This document shows positions 56,582 to 64,000 of a stretch of 64,000 nucleotides of DNA, in pieces. This stretch comes from a bacterium SCSIO 12741 (GTDB lineage: Bacteria > Bacteroidota > Bacteroidia > Flavobacteriales_G > Salibacteraceae). Location: assembly GCA_024398055.1 (NCBI GenBank), contig CP073749.1, positions 1 through 64,000 on the forward strand, written 5' to 3'. The notes beneath the pieces are model-generated. The model was not told where the DNA came from, ran no database searches, and saw only the letters and a list, made by a program, of their open reading frames with translations. Position numbers and translations under genes: made by a program. Positions within the stretch are counted from its first letter, which is position 1. The number at the start of each line of letters is the position of its first letter.

Positions 56582-56765
56582 GTGTAGTAAAATTTGTTCT
56601 GGAACCCCTTCAAGCCGGCTGTATGAGGGCTTGAAGCAAGGCGGTCAAAAGTAAGGTTTAATGATGACACCACAGTAAGGGTGATTCGGGGAAAAATGGA
56701 GCTAAAGCTGATAAAAATCATATTTGGCCCTGCACCATCTCATAGCTGTCCAATATACCCCTTTG

Positions 56766-56910
56766 CATCTTTGATATTCTTAAACGTGATGCGAACCAAG
56801 TGGTTGAAATTTCTGATCTTAATCGCTTGGGTCAACCCTGCAAGTTTTCCGCCAGGAAAACGCAAGTCAAGAGAGCGCCTGTATGTTCCCGACAGGCGCT
56901 TTTTGTTTTT
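56766..56910 (+). ncRNA. Candidate small RNA with three hairpins
   Basis: A -7-like CATCTTTG (56766-56773) would start a transcript near 56780. GAACCAAG can pair with CTTGGGTC (one mismatch) across a 24-25 base loop. GTTTTCC pairs perfectly with GGAAAAC around GCCA. A final terminator pairs AGCGCCTGT (56874-56882) with ACAGGCGCT (56892-56900), followed by TTTTTGTTTTT. An orphan terminator with no gene before it, plus these hairpins, suggests a noncoding RNA of about 130 bases. No known family matched by eye. Confidence 0.45.
56874..56910 (+). terminator. Orphan intrinsic terminator
   Basis: A perfect nine-base-pair GC-rich stem with a nine-base loop, then TTTTTGTTTTT. No plus-strand coding gene ends upstream within range, so it probably closes the candidate small RNA. 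Confidence 0.85.
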
Positions 56911-57029
56911 ACACACCTCGTAAACCTCTGAATATCAGGTGACATTTATCACAATTTAGGCTATCAAGACTCATAGAATATCGCTGGGATATGTCGCACC
57001 TTTGAAATTCACCCATTAAAAAAACAGAA

Positions 57030-57608
57030 ATGATGTACAGATGGAAATTAGCAGAAATCGGGCTTTTCGTTATCAGCATCGTTCTGCTCAGTAGCTGCAC
57101 GAATGATAGCGCTCCGGTTAGCCAAGCCAGTGTATCAACCCAAACCGAAGAACCTAAGGAAGTCAAAGGTCAGGCTTTTGTATCTGACGAAGTATCCCAG
57201 CAAAACATTGTACAGATCGCGGTAGGATCTCAGGACCATACTACTCTGGTAGCCGCTGTTCAAGCAGCAGGATTGGTAGATGTTTTAGCCAACAATGGAC
57301 CGCTCACAGTGTTTGCTCCAGTTAACGCAGCATTTGATGCACTGCCAGATGGAACGGTTGACAACCTGCTTTTGCCGGAAAACAAATCCAGCCTCATTTC
57401 CGTCATCCACTACCATGCAGCGCCTGGAACCTATAAAGGTGACCTGCTCAAGGATGGAATGGACCTCTACATGGCGCAAGGAGGCAACGTAAAGATTACC
57501 CGAGAAGGCGAAGATGTATTCGCTAATGGAAATAAAATTTTGGCAACGATCGATGCCACGAATGGAGTGATCCACGTGATCGACGGAGTACTACTCCCTC
57601 CACAGTAA
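57030..57608 (+). CDS. Fasciclin-domain lipoprotein
   Basis: A 192-residue lipoprotein: signal WKLAEIGLFVISIVLLSSC with lipobox cysteine near residue 24. After a short Ser/Thr/Glu linker a single FAS1 domain follows (about 60-190). Motifs are NIVQIAVGSQDHTTLVAAV, GPLTVFAPVNAAFDALPDG (H1), VIHYHAAPGTYKGDLL and the H2-like NGVIHVIDGVLLPP. FAS1 domains mediate adhesion or matrix binding; it is likely on the periplasmic or outer-membrane face. A terminator follows. Confidence 0.92.
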   Translation: MMYRWKLAEIGLFVISIVLLSSCTNDSAPVSQASVSTQTEEPKEVKGQAFVSDEVSQQNIVQIAVGSQDHTTLVAAVQAAGLVDVLANNGPLTVFAPVNAAFDALPDGTVDNLLLPENKSSLISVIHYHAAPGTYKGDLLKDGMDLYMAQGGNVKITREGEDVFANGNKILATIDATNGVIHVIDGVLLPPQ

Positions 57609-57634
57609 GATGTGTTATTTTGAATGGAAAGAAG

Positions 57635-57672
57635 GCGCTCGGTTTTAAATCGGGCGTTTTCTTTTCTCTTTT
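57635..57672 (+). terminator. Terminator after the fasciclin gene
   Basis: CGCTCG pairs with CGGGCG (one G-T pair), extended by TTT/AA pairs, around a short A/T loop, followed by TTTTCTTTTCTCTTTTTT. It also borders the end of the convergent minus-strand operon. Confidence 0.7.
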
Positions 57673-59667
57673 TTACTTCAAGCCGGATAACACGTAAGAA
57701 AGATTCGGATGAATGTCTACCGGATCATTGAAAGGCTTGGTTACATAATGAGGTTTTGACAAAATCTTCCGCTCAATCATCTCATTAATCGTATCGTGAA
57801 ATTCCAAAGAAGTCTTCCCGATCAGCAGGTTATCCAACTTTACCCCCGCTTTGTACCGCTTAAGCACCCGACGGAAACCTTCCAGATACAAATGCTCTTT
57901 AGTAAATCCGCCTCCACGGTGAACACGAGTACTCAGGTTAAACGCCCGGTCCCGATCCAATTGAAAATCTTCGTGCAGCATCTTGAACGTTTCCACAAAG
58001 GATGCTCCATCGACCACCGACTTTACTGCAAAAACCCGATGAGCCAATTCCCATAACCGAGTCATTCCCATACTTCCCGAAAGCAATTCGCTAAGCACAG
58101 CCAATCCTTCCTGCGTCATGGTATTTCTCGGCAAGCCTACATTAAATATTTTAAGGGGTTGAATATTGGAATTCATAGTGGTTACCATGTGCACCCCTAT
58201 TTCATGATTTCCTAAAGCCTGTAGAGAACGCTGGCTAAACTGCGCGCCTTTCTTCAAAACAACCGTTTTTCGAGCATTCAATACCGTTGCTGGTGAAACT
58301 ACCCGATCGCTTACCTTAATCTTAAATTCGAACCCATACTCGTTACCCAAAGACCGAAATAGGTCTGAAGCGTCTTCCACATCCAAGTCGGCATTTTCTT
58401 CTACCGTTTGAAAATCCGGGCAGTACAGCAAATAGCGGGCATTGTCAATATCCTTGGCCGAAGGCTCTCCAAAATAGCGAAGGGAGTTAAACTTAAACTT
58501 GGAAGTACCCAAAGTGGACAGCATATCAATTTTGTCCATGTAAGCCTGAGCTACTTCCTTGTACAGGTTTTGGATAGAAATATCACGAATATCCTCAATG
58601 GGCAATTGAGACAAGGTACGCTTCAGTCGCCAGGTATCGAGGTGAATCTGTTTGTAATGAAACTGAGGAATCCGCTGGTAGTTGGAAGCATAAAAACGCC
58701 TTCTTTCCTGTTCCAGATTTACCGGGTTGACGAATTCCAACAATTCAAAATCGCGTACCGTTCGATACAGAAGGCGGTCAATTTTAGAGATGGTCTCTGA
58801 AAGGGTTCCACTCAACAGCTCCGATTTCTTCTTGATTCGGTACGTGGTCTTCTTCTTGGAAAACTGAGAGGTGTGGTTAAGAATAGCTCGCTTAAATCCC
58901 TGGTGCAGGGCTTCGATCACTTTTGGGAAACTCTCCCCGGTAAGTTCATCGCAATACACTTTCTTGACCTCAGTGGCGAGCACCAAAATATCCTCAAATC
59001 TCTTGGAGACATGCTCCAGTAGATATCCTCTGCCGTAGAAGATTCCGTTGATCTGGGTCAGGTTGTGGGTATTCGGCAATTTGATTTTGCTCAGCTCGTC
59101 TCTCCATTTTTCAACCTGAGCACCAAACTTGTGCTGGTCTACCCGTTCGCTTCCGATATTGAAAACAGGTGTTTCCCGATCGTGGCGTTTGTAGTTGTAG
59201 GAGTGAATGTCGTAAACCAAACCACCGGAAAAACGATCCATCATGGCTGCGCACAACGCGTCAATTACCTGGTAAAAAGCGGCATGTTTATCTAAACTCT
59301 GTTGTTTTTCCTGATCTGAAAGTGAGCGGGTCCAAACTTGTTTGCCCCAGGCTTCTTCAAAAACGGCGCCTTCTGGCCCCCGATTCAAATCGTATTCGTA
59401 GCGCGAATCCATGCCTTCGATGGTCATCGGGAAGGAACGGACAAAATCAATGGTATAGGGATCTTCCTCATACCATCTTTCGTATTCGCTAAGGGCACTT
59501 ATTTCTTCTAATTCCGGTCTCAATCCATGGCCATTGTGAATAGCGGCACATAGAAAGGGAACGTACTTTTCAATTTTTATTCGGAAGGAGCGGTCTTGAG
59601 AAATGGCCTCAAAGGTTTGGCCACTTTCTATTTTTTGGATGATCTCATCAACTGATAACCTAAGCAT
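57673..59667 (-). CDS. Fusion of N-formylglutamate amidohydrolase-like and DUF1704/MATCAP-like (QEGLA) metallopeptidase domains
   Basis: A 664-residue soluble protein with two enzymatic halves. The N-terminal half (about 35-280) has amidohydrolase landmarks: HNGHG (44-48), DSRYEYDLNRGP (87-98) and DIHSYNYKR (153-161). The C-terminal half (about 300-664) is DUF1704 (flavohemoglobin expression-modulating QEGLA family). It has the zinc motif HEIGVH (HExxxH, 488-493) and QEGLA at 519-523, whose glutamate may be a third ligand. DUF1704 also includes the vertebrate tubulin tyrosine carboxypeptidase MATCAP. It overlaps the ATP-grasp gene by eight bases, so it is coupled to a ligase. The substrate is unknown. 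Confidence 0.85.
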   Translation of the reverse strand: MLRLSVDEIIQKIESGQTFEAISQDRSFRIKIEKYVPFLCAAIHNGHGLRPELEEISALSEYERWYEEDPYTIDFVRSFPMTIEGMDSRYEYDLNRGPEGAVFEEAWGKQVWTRSLSDQEKQQSLDKHAAFYQVIDALCAAMMDRFSGGLVYDIHSYNYKRHDRETPVFNIGSERVDQHKFGAQVEKWRDELSKIKLPNTHNLTQINGIFYGRGYLLEHVSKRFEDILVLATEVKKVYCDELTGESFPKVIEALHQGFKRAILNHTSQFSKKKTTYRIKKKSELLSGTLSETISKIDRLLYRTVRDFELLEFVNPVNLEQERRRFYASNYQRIPQFHYKQIHLDTWRLKRTLSQLPIEDIRDISIQNLYKEVAQAYMDKIDMLSTLGTSKFKFNSLRYFGEPSAKDIDNARYLLYCPDFQTVEENADLDVEDASDLFRSLGNEYGFEFKIKVSDRVVSPATVLNARKTVVLKKGAQFSQRSLQALGNHEIGVHMVTTMNSNIQPLKIFNVGLPRNTMTQEGLAVLSELLSGSMGMTRLWELAHRVFAVKSVVDGASFVETFKMLHEDFQLDRDRAFNLSTRVHRGGGFTKEHLYLEGFRRVLKRYKAGVKLDNLLIGKTSLEFHDTINEMIERKILSKPHYVTKPFNDPVDIHPNLSYVLSGLK

Positions 59668-60688
59668 TGTCTACCGTTTGCCTGAACATGGCTTTGCGTT
59701 TTAGGGCTTCTTCCTTGTTCACAACAACCCCTTCAGCAAAGTCCAAAATTTTGGCTGCAATATTAGTGCGATTCAAGTTACTGATGGCTACTACACCGCC
59801 AGGACTGCACACATTTACTTCGATCAGTTTTCCATTGATAATATCAAGACCTACAAAATACAATCCATCGGCTACCAGCTTAGGACCGATAATCTCACAA
59901 ACCTTTTTCTCTTGCCTGGTCAAATGGTGTTTTTCCATACGGCCACCCGCCGACAAATTGGAGCGGATATCATCTTTTGCGGGAACACGGCGAAAAGCTC
60001 CCATGGGCTTTCCATTGAGCATAAGAACACGCACGTCACCTTGCTCGGCCCCTTCTACAAATTCCTGGATAATTACATAACTCTTCTCGCCATCCTTACC
60101 AGCGATGTAGAAGTCCAGTAGGGAATTGATATTCTGTGTCGCATTCTTTTCAATAACAATTACTCCACTTCCTCCCATACCATTGAGCGGCTTCATGATC
60201 ATCCGTTCTGATTTGGACTCCTGAATCACCTTCTTGAGGTACGTTTTGTTTTTGGATACATGAGTAACCGGAATGATCTCGTTGTTTGGATCATCAAAGG
60301 CAGCCGTATACAATTTGTTATTGGCCTCTCTCAGCCCTTGAATATCGTTCACAATGAACACATCATTTCTAACCGAATCCAGGAAATTAAGTGCTATGTT
60401 GTCAATCGGAGGATTGGCACGCATAAAGATGATATCGAATCCAGCAAGGGGTAACAATTGATCCCTAAACCTCACCTTCTTAAAAAAGGCTGAAGTTTTA
60501 CTGGCCACCTTATCCGCCTTGATAACGACCTGGCAAAAAGCCGACGTTACCGAATTACGAATAGTTAGAGCTCCGGGAGTGGTAATGGCCACCGTGTGCT
60601 TACGCAAGGCAGCTTCATGAACCATTTTTACAGTCGAGTCTCTGTCATCAGCCTGTTCCCAGGGATACATGATAAAGCAGATGTTCAT
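59660..60688 (-). CDS. Glutathione synthase-like ATP-grasp ligase
   Basis: A 342-residue ATP-grasp enzyme. The N-terminal preATP-grasp domain (MNICFIMYPWEQADDRDSTVKM) is followed by IIFMRANPPIDNIALNFL and INDIQGLREANNKLY-like (IVNDIQGLREANNKLY). The ATP-binding MIMKPLNGMGGSGVIVI, the QEFVEGAEQGDVRVLMLNG strand and the metal-binding GLDIINGKLIEVNVCSPGG follow. It resembles GshB (gamma-glutamylcysteine plus glycine), but no gshA is present here. The next gene codes for a peptidase/amidohydrolase fusion, so an ATP-driven addition to a peptide or amino-acid derivative is an alternative. First gene of this two-gene operon. Confidence 0.88.
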   Translation of the reverse strand: MNICFIMYPWEQADDRDSTVKMVHEAALRKHTVAITTPGALTIRNSVTSAFCQVVIKADKVASKTSAFFKKVRFRDQLLPLAGFDIIFMRANPPIDNIALNFLDSVRNDVFIVNDIQGLREANNKLYTAAFDDPNNEIIPVTHVSKNKTYLKKVIQESKSERMIMKPLNGMGGSGVIVIEKNATQNINSLLDFYIAGKDGEKSYVIIQEFVEGAEQGDVRVLMLNGKPMGAFRRVPAKDDIRSNLSAGGRMEKHHLTRQEKKVCEIIGPKLVADGLYFVGLDIINGKLIEVNVCSPGGVVAISNLNRTNIAAKILDFAEGVVVNKEEALKRKAMFRQTVDNA

Positions 60689-60805
60689 TTCCTACGGTTA
60701 TTATGGGTGTTGTTCCTTCCAAATTAAGAGAAATTTTCCCGATGATAAAAGACCTCCGAATCAATTTAAAAAAGATTTTGCCTTCAATTCTTGTAAGTTT
60801 GTGAC

Positions 60806-62763
60806 ATGAACAGTTCTTCAAACTTGCCGAAAGGCATTCATCTACTGCTACTAACCCTTATTATGGGTTCAGGATTAATGGCGCAAACTTCTTTTAGAAA
60901 ACAGACCTATGAAGCCAAATTCATCCGGTCTTTTGAGCCCACATCGGTGAAAACTTCTTTTGCTCCAAGACTTCAAAGTCTGGAGGCACCCAAACCGGGA
61001 GGAGAAGGTTACCACGATTTTCTGGCCCGCGTAAAAGAGCAGGTAACCGCAGACTTTCCGATCCAGGAAAGAAACACGGCTGTGAGAGGAACACAATCGG
61101 CGGATTCGCCTCAAATTTTGGATGGCTTCGGATTGACTTGGGAACACCCGACCAATGGCACGACTTACCATGCTGGTGGAAGACCAAATGACAATACCCT
61201 GGCTTTATCTGAAGATGGATATCTGCTGACCTCCTGGAATACCTTGATTTACGCCCACGACATGAATGCGGATACGGCCATGTACAAGCCCAATCCCTTT
61301 TTCAATGCTATTTCATTTGCGCAGTTTGCTGATACACTTTCCACCAGTGCTCCTTTCGATCCTAAGATCCTGTACGATCCGATTGAAAAGCGCTTTATCC
61401 TGATGTATCTGAGTGGTCGTACTCCACAAGACAGCAAAACGATTCTTGGCTTTTCCACTTCCACCAACCCTACTGATCCCTGGAACCTTTATGAAATTGA
61501 CGGAAATCCCTTGGATACCAATTTCTGGTCAGACTACCCCCAAATTGCCATTACCAAAGACGAACTGTTTTACACCGTAAACCTATTGGAAGACGGCCAA
61601 AGCTGGATTCACGGTTTTAGAAGTACCCTGATTTGGCAGATCGATAAGAAATCAGGCTACCGCGGCGATGCAACTTTGACGCTGGATTTGTGGGATGAGA
61701 TTAACTACAATGGTAAACCTCTTCGTTACTTCCGCCCGATTAAAAACGGATCTGGGCCCGCTGGACCGAATATGTACTTTATTTCAAACCGAAGTATTCC
61801 GGTTGACTTTGGAGATACCCTGAGCTATTCCAACGATTCCATCTTTCTGATCGAAGTGACGGATACCAAAGCCAGTGGAAATGCAACTTTGGTGGTTCGC
61901 CCAGGTAAGGCCAATGCCCGTTACCACACTCCACCGGCAGCTCGTCAGGCCACTGGAGCTCAACCCTTGTTTACCAATGACGCACGGGTATTGGGAGGAT
62001 TTTTGCACAATGGAGAAATTCAGTTTGTTGGAAACACACTCGATTCCACTTCGGGTCGATGTGGCATCTACCATGGTATTATCAAAAACCTGAATGGTCC
62101 AATCGACGTTTCCCTGGAAATTATTGGAGACGATAGCCTTGATCTTGGATTCCCCAATATCACCTACTCCGGAATCAATGCCAGTAACCAAAGTGCTTTG
62201 ATTGGTTTTGACCATTCCAGTCCGAACCATTTTGCAGGAAATGCAGTGGTTTATTACGATGGTAAAGGAAACTACTCGGAAGTGAAACGCGTCATTGACG
62301 GCGAAGGTTATGTGGATGTGATTAACGGAACTTCTGAACGATGGGGGACTACTTCGGAATGCAACGTGATTTTAATCGTCCCAAGTCAGCTTGGTTGGCA
62401 GGCTATTTTGCTAAAACCAATAACGAAAGTTCAATCTGGGTATCGCATGTAAGCACGCCGGCTGACCCGGATGATCCCTTCCTTTCGGTACAAGAAACAG
62501 CTAAGAAACAAACAGCATTGGTTTTCCCTAATCCGGTTGATCACCAGTTTAAAGCCCGCATCGAATTAGATCGTCCTGAGGTTCTACAGTTCTCGATTTA
62601 CGATGCGCAGGGCAAATTGGTTCGTCATCTATTAAAGCAACAGGCCAAAACAGGCGTTAGTGAGTTTTCCTTCTTCACCTTTGATTTGGATCCAGGAGTA
62701 TACATCCTACGCATAGAAGGCGATTTGGGCACTCAAATGAGTCATCAGGTAATGAAGCGATAG
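60806..62763 (+). pseudogene. T9SS type A secreted protein, frameshifted
   Basis: Two frames make one protein of about 652 residues. After a signal peptide (MNSSSNLPKGIHLLLLTLIM, cleavage after GLMAQ) comes a region of about 540 residues with propeller-like strands (SEDGYLLTSWNTLIYAHDMN, SDYPQIAITKDELFYTVNLL). It ends in a sorting domain in the second frame (ALVFPNPVDHQFKARIELD ... GVYILRIEGDLG ... VMKR). The break is at G5 62343-62347; six G would give ERWGDYFGMQRDF. A TAAGTTTG box (60794-60801) lies four bases before the ATG. No catalytic motif is visible. Confidence 0.85.
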
Positions 62764-62778
62764 ATTCGGTTTTATCCC

Positions 62779-63681
62779 ATGGTGTTTCGCTACAGCCTCA
62801 TTCTTTCCCTATTCATTTTCGGGGCGTGTACCTCAGTACCTCCAGCTCAGGAGGAATTGGCCTTACCCCACGTTCTGGGCCATCGCGGCAGTGGAAGCGG
62901 TTGTCGGGTAATGGGACAAGATAGTATCTGCGAAAACAGCTATCCAGCCGTCATTATGGGATTGGACCACTATCAAGGAGTGGAAGTCGATATTCAGATG
63001 AGTGCCGATGGAACCCTCTGGATGTACCACGATGCTTTAATGATAGATCAAGACTCAAACCAACTTTGCATTCCTCAATCCGGAGATTTTGAAATTCGCC
63101 AAATGGCCAGCCGCGTTCGTGCCTACAAATACCTGGCTCCCTTAGATACGATTTTTGACTACCACCGTAAATATGGTCTTCTCCAATCTATTTCTCTGGA
63201 CGTTAAAGGGTATTTCTCCGAGGCGTGTTTTCCCGGTCAAAATGCCGATCAGAAATACTTATTAGGCTTAGCTGATTCATTGGTCCAACTCATTCATCGG
63301 TATGAGATGACTCCCTTTGTGATGGTAGAAACAGACTACCAGGATGTATTGGATCGGATTCGCTCCCGATCGGATTCCATTCCCTGTTACCTGCTGGCTT
63401 ATGGCCACTGGGAAAAGGCCAAACAGATTATTCAGGAGAAAGGTTATCAGGGTTTGTCCTACTCCTTCTCCGATCCCGAATTGACGCCTGAAAAAGTTGA
63501 AGCCGTCCGAAAAGCGGGGTGGAAAGTACAGATTTGGACGCCTAATGGCCGGGAGGCACTCTATCAAGCGTGGAGTTTGCAACCCGATTATATCCAAACA
63601 GATGATTCCAAAGCCGTTAGATGGATTCAGCAGTGGAATGATTCTTTGTACTCGCTAAGGACACCTAAAACGCCTTCATGA
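62779..63681 (+). CDS. Glycerophosphodiester phosphodiesterase family lipoprotein
   Basis: A 300-residue GDPD-type TIM barrel with a lipoprotein signal (LILSLFIFGAC, cysteine near residue 17). The catalytic pair is in HRGSGSG (H35, R36), and the metal glutamate region is GVEVDIQMSADGTLWMYHD. Later motifs are SLDVKGYF, MVETDYQDVLDRIRSRSDSI and GWKVQIWTPNGREALY. GDPDs split glycerophosphodiesters to glycerol-3-phosphate and an alcohol. It starts 15 bases after the T9SS gene and overlaps the next gene by four bases (ATGA). Confidence 0.9.
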   Translation: MVFRYSLILSLFIFGACTSVPPAQEELALPHVLGHRGSGSGCRVMGQDSICENSYPAVIMGLDHYQGVEVDIQMSADGTLWMYHDALMIDQDSNQLCIPQSGDFEIRQMASRVRAYKYLAPLDTIFDYHRKYGLLQSISLDVKGYFSEACFPGQNADQKYLLGLADSLVQLIHRYEMTPFVMVETDYQDVLDRIRSRSDSIPCYLLAYGHWEKAKQIIQEKGYQGLSYSFSDPELTPEKVEAVRKAGWKVQIWTPNGREALYQAWSLQPDYIQTDDSKAVRWIQQWNDSLYSLRTPKTPS

Positions 63682-64000
63682 TTCGCCGCCTGGAAGCCTA
63701 CGCCACCGAATATTTGAGGGTAATCTTAATCACCCTACTGCTGCTCGTATTGCTTCGCGTGGTCGAATACCTGGCTTGGACTGTTCACTTCCAGATGGAT
63801 ATTGGCTTAGATGTGTTGTTTTCCCGAAGTATCAATTTTGATGTGCTGCACACCATTTGGATCTCTTTGTGGTGCCTTCCCGGTTTCCTTCTGCTCTCTT
63901 TCCTCCAAGCAAGCTGGGCAAAGGCCTTACTAAGAACCGGTGCTCTACTCTATTTTTTCGCGATTTTGGTAGACACGATCTATTTTCTGATTTCTCAAAC
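63678..64000 (+). CDS. Membrane protein, N-terminal part only (possibly LTA synthase/sulfatase-like)
   Basis: An open frame from ATG 63678 runs off the window after about 107 codons. It starts with MIRRLEAYATEYLRVILITL and has at least three transmembrane helices (about 14-32, 53-73 and 82-104), separated by HFQMDIGLDVLFSRSINFDVLH. This loop (a conserved-looking FSRSINFD) recalls the membrane part of Bacteroidota LTA-synthase-family sulfatases, but the catalytic domain lies beyond the edge. It is coupled to the GDPD gene by a four-base overlap. Confidence 0.6.
   Translation, partial: MIRRLEAYATEYLRVILITLLLLVLLRVVEYLAWTVHFQMDIGLDVLFSRSINFDVLHTIWISLWCLPGFLLLSFLQASWAKALLRTGALLYFFAILVDTIYFLISQ

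Larger units (their letters stand above)
56582..57029. other. Gene-free stretch holding a candidate small RNA
   Basis: These 448 bases have no convincing gene. An 80-codon frame at 56681-56923 runs through a strong terminator hairpin and is probably noncoding. The ettA leader occupies the left end. The part from about 56766 to 56910 looks like a small RNA with its own terminator. The right end holds a possible promoter for the fasciclin gene (CACCTTTG near 57004). Confidence 0.5.

Noticed and set aside
56681-56923. 80-codon plus-strand frame before the fasciclin gene
   Set aside because: It runs through a strong terminator hairpin and its T run; a small RNA explains the hairpins better.
1-64000. 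tRNA, rRNA and CRISPR arrays
   Set aside because: I read the intergenic regions for GGTTCGAATCC-like T loops and for regularly spaced repeats and found none. A tRNAscan-SE run would settle it.

Overview
The window reads as a chromosome segment of a marine-type Bacteroidota, most likely order Flavobacteriales and perhaps Cryomorphaceae-like (family level is a guess). The case rests on seven proteins with type IX secretion (T9SS) C-terminal sorting domains, a PorP/SprF partner, two DUF4476 proteins, LytS/LytTR signalling, a membrane-anchored TPR/HTH regulator, few Shine-Dalgarno sequences and several TAnnTTTG-type -7 boxes. The sequence opens exactly at the start codon of dnaA, so it was probably rotated to that gene. 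I see no rRNA, tRNA, CRISPR array, prophage or insertion sequence.

1-11 kb: dnaA and its terminator, an EEP-family hydrolase, a T9SS type B cargo with its PorP/SprF partner, a frameshifted LuxC-like acyl-CoA reductase, a dicluster ferredoxin, two secreted proteins (one DUF4476) and a TPR sensor/regulator. 11.1-12.3 kb: an unusually long, divergently flanked noncoding region with AT-rich iterons, DnaA-box-like sites (candidate oriC), a 52-residue membrane peptide gene and two tandem copies of a structured element just upstream of serC.

12.3-25 kb: serC-serA, DUF1015, a YggS-type PLP protein and a small helical protein, then a 1621-residue T9SS protein, phoH-purC, and the divergent SAM hydrolase/ABM pair. 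25-34 kb: membrane proteins including a TTG-start glycosyltransferase-like protein and an NhaC antiporter, a BBP2-type porin, a T9SS cargo, a lipoprotein and a lytS/lytTR pair. 34-43 kb: a frameshifted giant SBBP/T9SS protein, a saccharopine dehydrogenase-family enzyme, DUF4476, DUF423, ATP-dependent PEP carboxykinase and a cluster of palindromes.

43-52 kb: a Cys-rich secreted protein, rsmE-DUF4159, a potassium module (trkA, frameshifted trkH, and a K+ channel with a zinc ribbon), two T9SS proteins and a beta-carbonic anhydrase. 52-57 kb: an ettA-hisS-hutH operon, then a gene-free stretch with a probable small RNA. 57-64 kb: a fasciclin lipoprotein, an operon of an ATP-grasp ligase plus a fusion of N-formylglutamate amidohydrolase-like and MATCAP/DUF1704-like domains, a frameshifted T9SS protein, a GDPD lipoprotein and a truncated membrane protein at the edge.

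Four genes are each broken by one missing base in a homopolymer, which looks more like sequencing error than decay. The most interesting items are the ATP-grasp/MATCAP-fusion pair, the tandem structured RNA upstream of serCA, the 21-bp-period repeats upstream of two T9SS genes, and the possible origin near 11.4 kb.
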